Program-made: the position numbers and the translations under genes
Assembly: GCF_036250695.1 (NCBI RefSeq)
Contig: NZ_CP109427.1
Span: forward strand, 5,890,001 to 5,954,000
Direction: 5' to 3'
Source: Streptomyces sp. NBC_01497
GTDB lineage: Bacteria > Actinomycetota > Actinomycetes > Streptomycetales > Streptomycetaceae
DNA: 64,000 bases
The notes under the pieces: generated by a model
Told to the model about the DNA's origin: nothing
The model's database searches: none
Seen by the model: the letters and a program-made list of their open reading frames with translations, nothing else
Shown here: one piece after another, positions 49,429 to 57,371 of the stretch
Layout: every line of letters starts with the position of its first letter
Numbering within the stretch: position 1 is the first letter of the stretch

Positions 49429-50322
49429 TTATGCCCCGGTCATCGGGAGGACGCCCGCCAGTTCGCGCCACTCGGCCAGTGGCAGATCCGTGCGCGGGTC
49501 CGCCGTCACCACCTGGACCGCCACGTGGTCCGCGCCCGCGGAGAGGAAGTCCCCGACCCGTCGCGCGATCGCCTCCGCGTCGCCGAGCCCGAACACCGCG
49601 TCCAGGAGGCGGTCGCTGCCGCCGTCCTCGAAGTCCCCCGCGGAGAAGCCGAAGCGTTCCAGGTTCTTCGTGTAGTTCGGCAACTCCATGTAGAAGCCGA
49701 GGTAGCCGCGGGCCGTCTCGCGCGCCGCCGCGAGGTCCGGGTTCAGCACGACCTTCAGCTCCGGCGCGAGGAGGGCGTCCGGGCCGAGGATCTCGCGAGC
49801 CTTGGCCGTGTGCTCCGCCGTCACCAGGTACGGGTGTGCCCCCGCCGCCCGGTCGCGGGACAGTTCCAGCATCTTCGGACCGAGCGCCGCCAGGACTCGC
49901 CCGCTCGCCGGCACCGGCTCGGGCGCCGTGTCGAGGCCCGTCAGGTACTCCTTCATCGTCGAGTACGGGCGTTCGTACCGCTCGGCCAGGGCGCTGTGGC
50001 TCGCCCCGAGGCCCAGCACGAAGCGTCCGGGGTGGCTCCGCTCCAGCTCGGCCCGGCTCGCGGCCACCTCCTCGGTGCTGTGGTCCCAGATGCTGAGGAT
50101 GCCCGTGGCGACGGTGAGCCGTGTCGTCGCGTCGAGCAGCGGGCGGGCCTCCGTGACGGACGGGCTGCCGCCGATCCAGACCGTGCCGTAGCCGAGGGAT
50201 TCCAGCTCGGCCGTCGCGTCGGTGACCTGCCGGCCGTGCTCCGGGTTGGCGGTGCGCAGCGCTGTGCTCCAGACACCGATGGTGCCGAAGTCCGTGGTGT
50301 TCGAGAGGTTCATGGACGTCAT
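49429..50322 (-). CDS. TIGR03620 family LLM-class F420-dependent oxidoreductase
   Basis: A 297-residue bacterial-luciferase-like TIM-barrel enzyme. DFGTIGVWSTALRTANPEHG, GYGTVWIGGSPSVTEARPLL, TATGILSIWDHSTEEVAASR-type segment and GRFVLGLGASHSALAERYER match the TIGR03620 subfamily, as do RVLAALGPKMLELSRDRAAG and LPNYTKNLERFGFSAGDFED. These enzymes use coenzyme F420 for hydride transfer; substrates are unknown. ATG 50322 and ATG 50313 are both possible, neither with a good ribosome binding site. Confidence 0.9.
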   Translation of the reverse strand: MTSMNLSNTTDFGTIGVWSTALRTANPEHGRQVTDATAELESLGYGTVWIGGSPSVTEARPLLDATTRLTVATGILSIWDHSTEEVAASRAELERSHPGRFVLGLGASHSALAERYERPYSTMKEYLTGLDTAPEPVPASGRVLAALGPKMLELSRDRAAGAHPYLVTAEHTAKAREILGPDALLAPELKVVLNPDLAAARETARGYLGFYMELPNYTKNLERFGFSAGDFEDGGSDRLLDAVFGLGDAEAIARRVGDFLSAGADHVAVQVVTADPRTDLPLAEWRELAGVLPMTGA

Positions 50323-50625
50323 AGTGGTGCAAGCCGACGGTGCCGCCCGGTTGTTCCGCCATCCCGGACGTGTCTGCCGCGTGTCCTCACGACGGCGGGT
50401 GGGCCGCGGGTACGTGGCCGCCGGGGGAGGGGCAGGAGAAGGGGAACGAGGGGGCGCCGGGGCGCGCGTGGTGGGAATCACCTGATCCGGCTGCTTCCCG
50501 CCCGCTACCAGCCGGTAGATTCGGAGGCTGTCGTCGGCCTGCCGTGACTTGTCCGCGCTCGCCGTGGCCGGTTACGCTCCGTCGACACGTTAAGTCGACA
50601 AAGAGCCGGTGGGAAGGGTGCGGGA
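50323..50625. other. Divergent promoter region with an inverted repeat
   Basis: The gap between the F420 enzyme and the glycosyltransferase operon. GTCGAC (50581-50586) and GTCGAC (50595-50600) are separated by 8 AT-richer bases (acgttaa), and TGTCGAC-like words on both sides make a candidate operator upstream of the glycosyltransferase. GGGAAGGG at 50611-50618 serves as ribosome binding site. Confidence 0.45.
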
Positions 50626-52020
50626 GTGACCGCTGGAGCCACGGAGTCCCCTGCCTCACCGGATCCGTCCGGGCCACCCGTGCCCGCGGCGCCGGTCCGG
50701 GCATCGGCGTCACGGGGCGGCAAGGCCACGGCGGCGGCCGCGGATCCCGGGAGCCGTCTGCGTATCGCGCTGCTCAGTTACAAGGGGAATCCGTTCTGCG
50801 GTGGGCAGGGTGTCTATGTCCGCCACCTCTCACGCGAACTCGCCCGCCTCGGCCACCATGTCGAGGTCATCGGCGCCCAGCCCTACCCCGTACTGGACGA
50901 GATCGACGGCGTCACGCTCACCGAACTGCCGAGCCTGGACCTCTACCGGCAGCCCGACCCGTTCCGGACGCCGAAGGCCGACGAGTACCGCGACTGGGTC
51001 GACGCCCTCGAAGTCGCCACCATGTGGACGGGCGGGTTCCCCGAGCCGTTGACCTTCTCACTGCGTGCCCGCCGCCATCTCACGGCCCGCGCGGGGCAGT
51101 TCGACGTCGTCCACGACAACCAGACGCTCGGCTACGGCCTGCTCGGCGACCTCGGCGCGCCGCTCGTCACCACGATCCACCACCCCATCACCGTCGACCG
51201 CCGGCTCGACCTGGACGCCGCGCCCGACCGGCGCAAGCGCTACTCCGTGCGCCGCTGGTACGGATTCACCCGGATGCAGAAGCGGGTGGCGCGCCGCCTG
51301 CCGTCCGTCGTGACCGTCTCCGGCTCCTCGAAGCGGGAGATAGCCGAGGATCTGAGCGTCCCCGCCCGCCGCATCCATGTCGTCCACATCGGCGCGGACA
51401 CCGACCTGTTCTCGCCCGACCCGGCCGTGCCCGAGGTGCCGGGCCGCATCGTCACGACCTCCAGCGCCGACGTCCCGCTCAAGGGACTCGTCCACCTGGT
51501 CGAGGCGCTTGCCAAGGTACGCACGGAACACCCCGCCGCCCATCTCGTGGTTGTCGGCAGGCGCGCCGAGGACGGGCCGGTGGCGCGGGCCATCGCCCGC
51601 TACGGCCTCGGCGACGCGGTCGAGTTCGTCAAGGGGATCTCCGACGCCGAACTGGTCGATCTCGTGCGCGGCGCCCAGATCGCCTGCGTCCCCTCGCTGT
51701 ACGAGGGCTTCTCGCTGCCTGCCGCGGAGGCCATGGCGACCGGCACGCCGCTCGTCGCCACCACCGGGGGCGCCATCCCCGAAGTGGCCGGCCCGGACGG
51801 TGAGACCTGCCTCGCCGTGCCGCCGGGGGACTCCGGCGCCCTCGCCGCCGCCCTCGGCAGGCTGCTCGACGCCCCGGAGCTGCGGGACAGACTCGGCGCG
51901 GCCGGCCGGGAGCGGGTCCTCGCCAGGTTCACCTGGGCACGAGCCGCCGAGGGCACCGTGCGGCTGTACCGCGAGGCGATCGAACGCGACGGCCGCCGCC
52001 GGCGCACCCCCGTCGGCTAG
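50626..52020 (+). CDS. Glycosyltransferase family 4 protein
   Basis: A 464-residue GT-B enzyme. The first 40 residues are disordered. The N-terminal Rossmann domain starts LRIALLSYKGNPFCGGQGVY with the Gly-rich nucleotide-proximal loop. The C-terminal domain contains VSGSSKREIAEDLSV, VVHIGADTDLFSPD and the E-x7-E motif region PSLYEGFSLPAAEAMATGTP, which binds the sugar nucleotide. It uses a retaining mechanism. It is the first gene of a three-gene operon with a methyltransferase and a prenyltransferase-like protein. The GTG start follows GGGAAGGG. Confidence 0.93.
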   Translation: MTAGATESPASPDPSGPPVPAAPVRASASRGGKATAAAADPGSRLRIALLSYKGNPFCGGQGVYVRHLSRELARLGHHVEVIGAQPYPVLDEIDGVTLTELPSLDLYRQPDPFRTPKADEYRDWVDALEVATMWTGGFPEPLTFSLRARRHLTARAGQFDVVHDNQTLGYGLLGDLGAPLVTTIHHPITVDRRLDLDAAPDRRKRYSVRRWYGFTRMQKRVARRLPSVVTVSGSSKREIAEDLSVPARRIHVVHIGADTDLFSPDPAVPEVPGRIVTTSSADVPLKGLVHLVEALAKVRTEHPAAHLVVVGRRAEDGPVARAIARYGLGDAVEFVKGISDAELVDLVRGAQIACVPSLYEGFSLPAAEAMATGTPLVATTGGAIPEVAGPDGETCLAVPPGDSGALAAALGRLLDAPELRDRLGAAGRERVLARFTWARAAEGTVRLYREAIERDGRRRRTPVG

Positions 52021-52134
52021 CCCCGGCGGCGTACCACCCGGGCGCCGGCGCGCGAGCGCCCCCGGACGCACTCCGCGTCCCGCCCAGCACTGCCCACCTG
52101 ACCGAACCGCCTCCGACCGCGAAAGCAGGCCCCC

Positions 52135-52866
52135 GTGCTGACCGTGGACTTCACCCGTTTCCCGCTCGCCGCGGGAGACCGCGTGCTCGACCTGGGCTGC
52201 GGCGCGGGCCGGCACGCCTTCGAGTGCTACCGGCGCGGAGCACGTGTCGTCGCCCTGGACCGCAACGGCGAGGAGATCCGCGAGGTCGCCCGCTGGTTCG
52301 CCGCCATGAAGGAGGCGGGCGAGGCGCCGGAGGGCGCCAGTGCGACCGCCATGGAGGGCGACGCGCTCAATCTGCCCTTCCCCGACGAGTCGTTCGACGT
52401 CGTCATCATCTCCGAGGTGATGGAGCACATCCACGACGACAAGGGCGTGCTCGCCGAGATGGTGCGGGTGCTGCGTCCCGGCGGCCGGATCGCGGTGACG
52501 GTGCCCCGGTACGGCCCCGAGAAGGTGTGCTGGGCGCTGTCCGACGCCTACCACGAGGTCGAGGGCGGCCACATCCGCATCTACAAGGCCGACGAACTCC
52601 TCGGCCGTATCCGGGAGGCGGGCCTCAAGCCGTACGGCAGCCACCACGCGCACGCCCTGCACGCGCCCTACTGGTGGCTCAAGTGCGCCCTCGGTGTCGA
52701 CAACGACAAGGCGCTCCCCGTGCGCGCCTACCACAAGCTGCTGGTCTGGGACATCATGAAGAAGCCCTTCGCCACCAAGGCGGCCGAGCAGCTCCTGAAC
52801 CCCGTGATCGGAAAGAGCTTCGTGGCGTACGCGACCAAGCCCCGCTCAGCCGCGGGCGTGGAGTGA
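52135..52866 (+). CDS. Class I SAM-dependent methyltransferase
   Basis: A 243-residue Rossmann methyltransferase. Motif I is VLDLGCGAGRHAFECYRRGA (residues about 17-36), motif II VVALDRNG, then LPFPDESFDVVIISEVMEHI and LAEMVRVLRPGGRIAVTVPR. The C-terminal half (residues about 140-243) is specific to this group: ESCW-like VCWALSDAYHEVEGGHIRIY, HAPYWWLKCALGVDNDK. It lies 114 bases after the glycosyltransferase and 4 bases before the next gene, so all three are co-transcribed. It probably methylates a glycan or lipid intermediate of that pathway. Confidence 0.92.
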   Translation: MLTVDFTRFPLAAGDRVLDLGCGAGRHAFECYRRGARVVALDRNGEEIREVARWFAAMKEAGEAPEGASATAMEGDALNLPFPDESFDVVIISEVMEHIHDDKGVLAEMVRVLRPGGRIAVTVPRYGPEKVCWALSDAYHEVEGGHIRIYKADELLGRIREAGLKPYGSHHAHALHAPYWWLKCALGVDNDKALPVRAYHKLLVWDIMKKPFATKAAEQLLNPVIGKSFVAYATKPRSAAGVE

Positions 52867-52870
52867 GCTG

Positions 52871-53959
52871 GTGACCCTGTCGAGCGCCGAGCCGGGCCGC
52901 ACCGAGCACCTCGTGCTGCCCGGTGTGCTGACGGAACGTCAGGCCATCGTGACGGTCGAGGGCATCCGGGCGGTGCAGCGCCCCGACGGTGCGATCCCCT
53001 GGTTCCGCGGCCACCACCTGGACCCCTGGGACCATGTCGAGGCCGCGATGGCCCTCGACGCGGCGGGGCAGCACACGGCGGCAGCGGACGCCTACGCCTG
53101 GCTCGCGGCCCACCAGAACGACGACGGTTCCTGGTACGCGGCCTACCAGGACGGGGACGACGGTCAGCGCCCGTGCGAGACGCACCGGGAGACCAACTTC
53201 TGCGCGTACCCCGCCGTCGGGATCTGGCACCACTACCTGGCCACCGGGGACGACACGTTCCTCGATGTCATGTGGCCCGTGGTGCACGCGGCGATCGAGT
53301 ACGTCCTGACGCTGCGCCGGCCCGGCGGGCAGATCGGCTGGAAGCGGGAGGCGGACGGCACGCCCGTCCACGACGCACTGCTGACCGGGTGTTCTTCGGT
53401 GTACCACGCGCTGCGGTGCGCGCTGGCCATCGCCGCGGAGCGCGAGGAGCCGCAGCCCGAGTGGGAGCTGGCGGCCGGTGCGCTCGGCCACGCGATCCGC
53501 GCGCACCCCGAGCGGTTCCTGGACAAGAGCCGGTACTCGATGGACTGGTACTACCCGGTGCTCGGCGGCGCGTTGACCGGGGCCGAGGCCAAGTCGCGCA
53601 TCGAGGAGGGTTGGGACACCTTCGTCGTGCCCGGCCTCGGTGTGCGCTGCGTGGTGCCCAATCCCTGGGTCACCGGTGGAGAGAGCTGCGAACTCGCCCT
53701 GGCGCTCTGGGTGATGGGCGAGTCGGGGCGCGCGCTCGACGTCCTCAAGTCCCTCCAGCACCTGCGTGAGCCCGGCGGCATGTACTGGACGGGGTACGTC
53801 TTCGAGGGCGAGAAGGCATTCTGGCCGCCCGAACTCACCACCTGGACCGCGGCGTCGCTGCTGCTGGCGGTCGCCGCGCTCGGCGGCGACGAGGCGACCA
53901 CCGCGGTCTTCGGCGGGGAGCGGCTGCCGCACGGGGTCGAGCCCGACTGCTGCGGGTAG
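52871..53959 (+). CDS. Prenyltransferase-like (alpha/alpha toroid) protein
   Basis: A 362-residue cytosolic protein with repeats of the alpha/alpha-toroid type: AIPWFRGHHLDPWDHVEAAM, AYAWLAAHQNDDGSWYAAYQ, NFCAYPAVGIWHHYLATGDD, YVLTLRRPGGQIGWKREADG and LHQ-like SLQHLREPGGMYWTGYVFEG. It resembles six-hairpin glycosidases and prenyltransferase-repeat proteins, and streptomycete homologues carry the label prenyltransferase. No canonical DDxxD or catalytic zinc triad is obvious. It starts 4 bases after the methyltransferase stop (GTG, with AGCTG upstream). Its role in the glycan pathway is unknown. Confidence 0.8.
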   Translation: MTLSSAEPGRTEHLVLPGVLTERQAIVTVEGIRAVQRPDGAIPWFRGHHLDPWDHVEAAMALDAAGQHTAAADAYAWLAAHQNDDGSWYAAYQDGDDGQRPCETHRETNFCAYPAVGIWHHYLATGDDTFLDVMWPVVHAAIEYVLTLRRPGGQIGWKREADGTPVHDALLTGCSSVYHALRCALAIAAEREEPQPEWELAAGALGHAIRAHPERFLDKSRYSMDWYYPVLGGALTGAEAKSRIEEGWDTFVVPGLGVRCVVPNPWVTGGESCELALALWVMGESGRALDVLKSLQHLREPGGMYWTGYVFEGEKAFWPPELTTWTAASLLLAVAALGGDEATTAVFGGERLPHGVEPDCCG

Positions 53960-54330
53960 CCCGGCTCCCGCCGCAGGCGGGGCCGATGGGGAGTGGTGGG
54001 GGCACGGGCCGGCCCCCCCCGAGAGGCCGGTGAGGAGCCCGGCTCCCGCCCGGGGATACGGCCGGTGGCGCGTGGAACTCCGTGGTGGCGGTGGCGGTGG
54101 GCCCCCGGCGGCTTCGGGACCCCTTCGGTGCGGACGGGCGGCCTCCGTGCCAGTGGTGTTCCGGTGCGGGCGGGCGGCTCGCGGCAGTGGGCCGAGGCCG
54201 TGCCGGCGGGTGGCCGCCGTGGGGCGGGTGGTACCCGCAGCGCCTTCGGCCGGAGCGCCGGCCCGTGCTGTCCCGCCCCGCGGTGCCAACTGCCCGGTTT
54301 CACAGGCTCACAAGGGGCAACACGAGGGTC
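53960..54330. other. Gene-free region before the small membrane protein
   Basis: Gly/Arg-coding-like low-complexity sequence. ggcccccccc at 54012-54020 is a homopolymer run. ccgtggtggcggtggcggtgg at 54081-54101 is a short repeat. No gene seen. Confidence 0.4.
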
Positions 54331-54624
54331 ATGGCCACACATTCACGCAGTGGGAACCGCTCCGCGGCGACGATCATCATCGTCATCGCCGACATCATGG
54401 CCCTCATTCTGGGTCTGTGGATCGTGATGTACCTGCTGGACGCCAACCGGGCCAACGATCTGGTGAACTTCATCCAGAACGCCGCCCGTTGGCTCGCCGG
54501 TTGGTCGTACGACCTGTTCACCTTCCATGACGCCTGGGCCCGGGTCGTGGCGGGCTACGGCCTGGCCGCCGTGGTCTACCTGTTCGTGGGGCACGGGCTC
54601 GCCAACAGGCTCCGCCACTTCTGA
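54331..54624 (+). CDS. Small two-helix membrane protein
   Basis: A 97-residue protein. A short hydrophilic N-terminus (MATHSRSGNRSA) precedes a membrane helix TIIIVIADIMALILGLWIVM; an amphipathic middle segment (DANRANDLVNFIQNAARWLA) and a second helix AGYGLAAVVYLFVGHGLANR end in LRHF. It resembles conserved actinobacterial membrane proteins of unknown function. ATG 54331 follows GAGGGTC. The final codons (cac ttc tga) are themselves the first unit of the 16-bp repeat that follows. Confidence 0.8.
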   Translation: MATHSRSGNRSAATIIIVIADIMALILGLWIVMYLLDANRANDLVNFIQNAARWLAGWSYDLFTFHDAWARVVAGYGLAAVVYLFVGHGLANRLRHF

Positions 54625-54723
54625 CACCGAGCACTTCTGACACCAAGTGCTTCTGTCACCGGCGCTTCGGCACCGAGCACTTCTGACACCGAGCGCTTCG
54701 CACCGTGCGCTTCGGGCACCACC
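54616..54723. repeat. Degenerate 16-bp tandem repeat, seven units
   Basis: Units resembling cacttctgacaccgag start at 54616, 54632, 54648, 54663, 54678, 54694 and 54708. Units 1, 2 and 5 are nearly identical; the others have substitutions and one- or two-base deletions. The first overlaps the stop codon of the membrane-protein gene. Confidence 0.9.
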
Positions 54724-54750
54724 CCTTCCTGGTGACACCAGGCTCCGGTT

Positions 54751-54792
54751 CCGCCCCCGGGCGGCGTCGTCGACGACGCCGCCCGGGGGCGG
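54751..54792. terminator. Perfect 42-base palindrome between convergent genes
   Basis: The 21-base arm from 54751 is exactly complementary to the arm ending at 54792 (outer bases CCGCCCCCGGGCGG, centre GTCGAC). It lies between the small membrane protein and the convergent GntR gene and should terminate both. Confidence 0.8.
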
Positions 54793-54817
54793 TGGGCGGA
54801 TCCGGCCGGCCGGCGGC

Positions 54818-55633
54818 TCAGCCGGCCGGGTCCGCCAGCCGTGCCGTGATGCCCCGGAAGTGGCCCGCCACGGCCTCGTGCAGAGCGGCCCCGTCCCGTG
54901 ACCGCAGGGCCTCCAGGATGCCCCGGTGCCAGCGCGCCGTGGCGGCCGGTGCGTCGGGGGCCCGCGGCAGGTCGCCGTCCAGCGCGGCGAAGACCTTCCA
55001 GAACACCTGGAGCAGGTCGAGCACCAGCGTGTTGCCGAGCGGCCGGTACAGGGTCTCGTGGAAGGCCCAGTCCTCCTCCGGCGCGAACCGGCCCTGCTGC
55101 GCTGCCCGCTCCATCGCGCTGACGTGCCCTTCGAGGGCCGCCAGGTCGAGCCGGCCGTACGCGGCGAGCACCCGGCCCGCAAGGCCGGTCTCCAGCACCT
55201 CGCGGACCTCCAGCAGATCGCGGATGTCGGCGTGGTCGCCGCGTACGGACAGCGCCGTACGGAAACTCAGCCCGGCCTCCAGGGCCGAGAACGGCACGGA
55301 GCCCACGTAGGTGCCGTAGCCGTGTCTGATGTCCACGATGCCGACGGCTTCGAGTGCCTTCATGGCCTCGCGCAGCGGGTGCCTGCTCACGCCCAGTTCG
55401 CTCATCAGCTCCGACTCGGTGGGCAGCGGCGCGCCCGCGGCCAGCCCCTTCGTCACGATGAACTCGCGGATCGCGGCCTGGAGCGCGCGCTGGTTCGCCC
55501 GGGCGCCGGAGGGTCTGACCGGCGCGGACGACTGCGACGTCAGGGGCTGCCGGGTCCGCCGGGGCGCTCGCGCCTGGCTGGGGGGCGTGGGTGTCTTTGC
55601 TGCCGGTGTCGCGGGTGTTGCCGAGTCCTCCAC
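54818..55633 (-). CDS. GntR (FadR subfamily) transcriptional regulator
   Basis: A 271-residue regulator. The first 45 residues are Pro/Ala/Thr-rich and disordered. The winged HTH (about 46-112) has LQAAIREFIVTKGLAAGAPL, PTESELMSELGVSRHPLREA and MKALEAVGIVDIRHGYGTYV. The FCD effector domain follows (about 125-260), with metal-ligand positions in DIRDLLEVREVLETGLAGRV, DWAFHETLYRPLGNTLVLDL and HRGILEALRSRDGAALHEAV. FCD domains bind carboxylated or sugar-acid ligands through a metal. It is divergent from the MFS transporter gene, and a perfect palindrome between them is the likely operator. Confidence 0.93.
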   Translation of the reverse strand: MEDSATPATPAAKTPTPPSQARAPRRTRQPLTSQSSAPVRPSGARANQRALQAAIREFIVTKGLAAGAPLPTESELMSELGVSRHPLREAMKALEAVGIVDIRHGYGTYVGSVPFSALEAGLSFRTALSVRGDHADIRDLLEVREVLETGLAGRVLAAYGRLDLAALEGHVSAMERAAQQGRFAPEEDWAFHETLYRPLGNTLVLDLLQVFWKVFAALDGDLPRAPDAPAATARWHRGILEALRSRDGAALHEAVAGHFRGITARLADPAG

Positions 55634-55729
55634 ACCGGAAGTCTAGGCGCGGGCCGCTGCGCCTCCTCGCGGCGTGTGGTTGCTCTCCCGGCCTTGCACC
55701 CGCGCCGCCAGCGGGTTAACTTGCTGCTT

Positions 55730-55752
55730 CATAGGACATGGGATGTCCTATG
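55730..55752. promoter_or_regulatory. Palindromic operator of the GntR regulator
   Basis: CATAGGACAT (55730-55739) and ATGTCCTATG (55743-55752) are exact inverted repeats around GGG. The site is 25 bases before the GTG start of the MFS gene and just after an AT-richer promoter-like segment (gttaacttgctgcttc). Such short, perfect dyads between a FadR-type gene and a divergent transporter are typical of this regulator class. Confidence 0.82.
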
Positions 55753-55777
55753 TCTCCCGCCTTCTGGAGGTCCCGCC

Positions 55778-57250
55778 GTGGCAACGACGCCGTCAGCCGC
55801 CCCCGAGCCCCCGCCGTCCTTCCGCCGGCTCACCGGGCAGCAGCGCAAGGCGTTCTTCGCCGCCTGGCTCGGCTATCTGCTGGACGGGCTCGACTTCGTC
55901 CTGATCACCCTGGTGCTCACCGACGTCGCCAGGAGCTTCCACCTCGACCTCGCGAAGGCGGCCACGCTGGTCTCGGCCGCCTTCGTCTCGCGCTGGCTCG
56001 GCGGGCTCGTACTGGGGGCTGTAGGCGACCGGTTCGGCCGCAAACCCGCGATGATCATCGCGATCGTGGCGTTCTCCATCGGCAGCGCGCTGTGCGGCTT
56101 CGCCTGGAGCTACTGGTCGCTGTTCGCGTTCCGGGCCGTCGTGGGCCTCGGCATGGCGGGGGAGTACGGGTCGAGCGCCACGTACGTGATGGAGTCCTGG
56201 CCGAAGGCGATGCGCAACCGGGCCACCGGCTACCTGCTCTCGGCCTACCCCGTCGGCGGCATCATCGCCGCGCAGGCCTACCGGCTGATCGTGCCGGAGG
56301 CCGGCTGGCGCTGGCTGTTCTACCTGGGCATCGTCCCGATCCTCCTCAGCCTCTACCTGCGCCGCTCGCTGCCCGAGGCCGCCGAATGGCAGCGCGAGGT
56401 CGGCGACAGGCCGGACGTCACCACCTCGTCGGTGCTGCTCGCCCCCGGGCGCAGGACCGTCAACGCACTGCTCACCCTGGTGCTCGCGGCGGCGCTCGTC
56501 CTGCTGTTCAGTCAGAACTCCGGTGGCGCGGGCCCCTGGCTGGTCGCGCTCGTGGTCCTCGCGTTCGTCGCGTTCAGTGTGCAACTCGCCGGGCGGCTGT
56601 GGCCGGTGATGATCGCGGTGATGGCGACCACCTTCTGCGCGTTCCTGTACTCCTGGCCGATCGCCTCGCTGCTGCCCACCTACCTCAAGACCGATCTCGG
56701 GTACGACGCGGGGCAGGTGTCCAACGCGCTGACCTGGGCCGGCCTCGGCTACGCGGTCGGCTCGTGCCTGGCCGGCCTGTTCGGTGACCGGCTGGGCACC
56801 CGGCGCACCTACGTCTGCGGGCTGTTCCTCTCGCTGGTCTTCCTCTTCCCCGTCTTCGCGCTGGGCAAGGGGAGCAGCGTGATCCTGCTGTGGGTCCTGC
56901 TGTTCGCGATGCAGGCCACCAGCCAGGGCATTTCCGGCCTGCTGCCGAAGTACATCGCCGATCACTTCCCGACCCGCGTACGGGCCGCGGGGCTGGGCTT
57001 CTCGTACAACGTCGGCGCGCTCGGCGGTGCGGTGGCCCCGCTCGCGGGGGCGTCCATCGCGGGCAGCATCGGACTCGGGAAATCCCTCGGACTGCTCGCC
57101 GGGATCATGACGGTCGTGGTCGCGCTGATCGTCGGGTTCGACGTGCCCGCCAGGATCGGGCGCGCGCTGGGGATCGACGCGGAGATGCCCGTACCCGCGG
57201 GGCCGTCGGCCGGGACGCCGGGCAGGGCGGCGGACGCGGCGCGTCGCTAG
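55778..57250 (+). CDS. MFS transporter of the sialate/aromatic-acid H+ symporter type
   Basis: A 490-residue protein with about 12-14 helices. The N-terminus (LTGQQRKAFFAAWLGYLLDG followed by LDFVLITLVL) carries the membrane aspartate of the D-x-x-D/DG motif in helix 1 seen in sialate:H+ and aromatic-acid:H+ symporters. GDRFGRKPAMIIAIV is the conserved loop 2-3 motif, and RAVVGLGMAGEYGSSATYVM matches the helix 4-5 region. Two extra helices lie in the middle (VNALLTLVLAAALVLLFSQN and a following one). It probably imports a sugar acid or other carboxylate, under control of the divergent GntR. GTG 55778 follows CTGGAGG. Confidence 0.9.
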   Translation: MATTPSAAPEPPPSFRRLTGQQRKAFFAAWLGYLLDGLDFVLITLVLTDVARSFHLDLAKAATLVSAAFVSRWLGGLVLGAVGDRFGRKPAMIIAIVAFSIGSALCGFAWSYWSLFAFRAVVGLGMAGEYGSSATYVMESWPKAMRNRATGYLLSAYPVGGIIAAQAYRLIVPEAGWRWLFYLGIVPILLSLYLRRSLPEAAEWQREVGDRPDVTTSSVLLAPGRRTVNALLTLVLAAALVLLFSQNSGGAGPWLVALVVLAFVAFSVQLAGRLWPVMIAVMATTFCAFLYSWPIASLLPTYLKTDLGYDAGQVSNALTWAGLGYAVGSCLAGLFGDRLGTRRTYVCGLFLSLVFLFPVFALGKGSSVILLWVLLFAMQATSQGISGLLPKYIADHFPTRVRAAGLGFSYNVGALGGAVAPLAGASIAGSIGLGKSLGLLAGIMTVVVALIVGFDVPARIGRALGIDAEMPVPAGPSAGTPGRAADAARR

Positions 57251-57371
57251 GGCGCTCGAAAACGGCTCGGGCACCCGTTTCGGCACCCGCGCCGGAGCCC
57301 CCGGCGACGGGCGAGCGGCGCGGCGGCCGGTGCCGGGGACCCGTACCGGCAGAGCGGGTTACGGTCCTGGC

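Noticed and set aside
54616..54723. CRISPR-like array
   Set aside because: Units are 16 bp, contiguous without spacers, and no cas genes are near; it is a simple tandem repeat.
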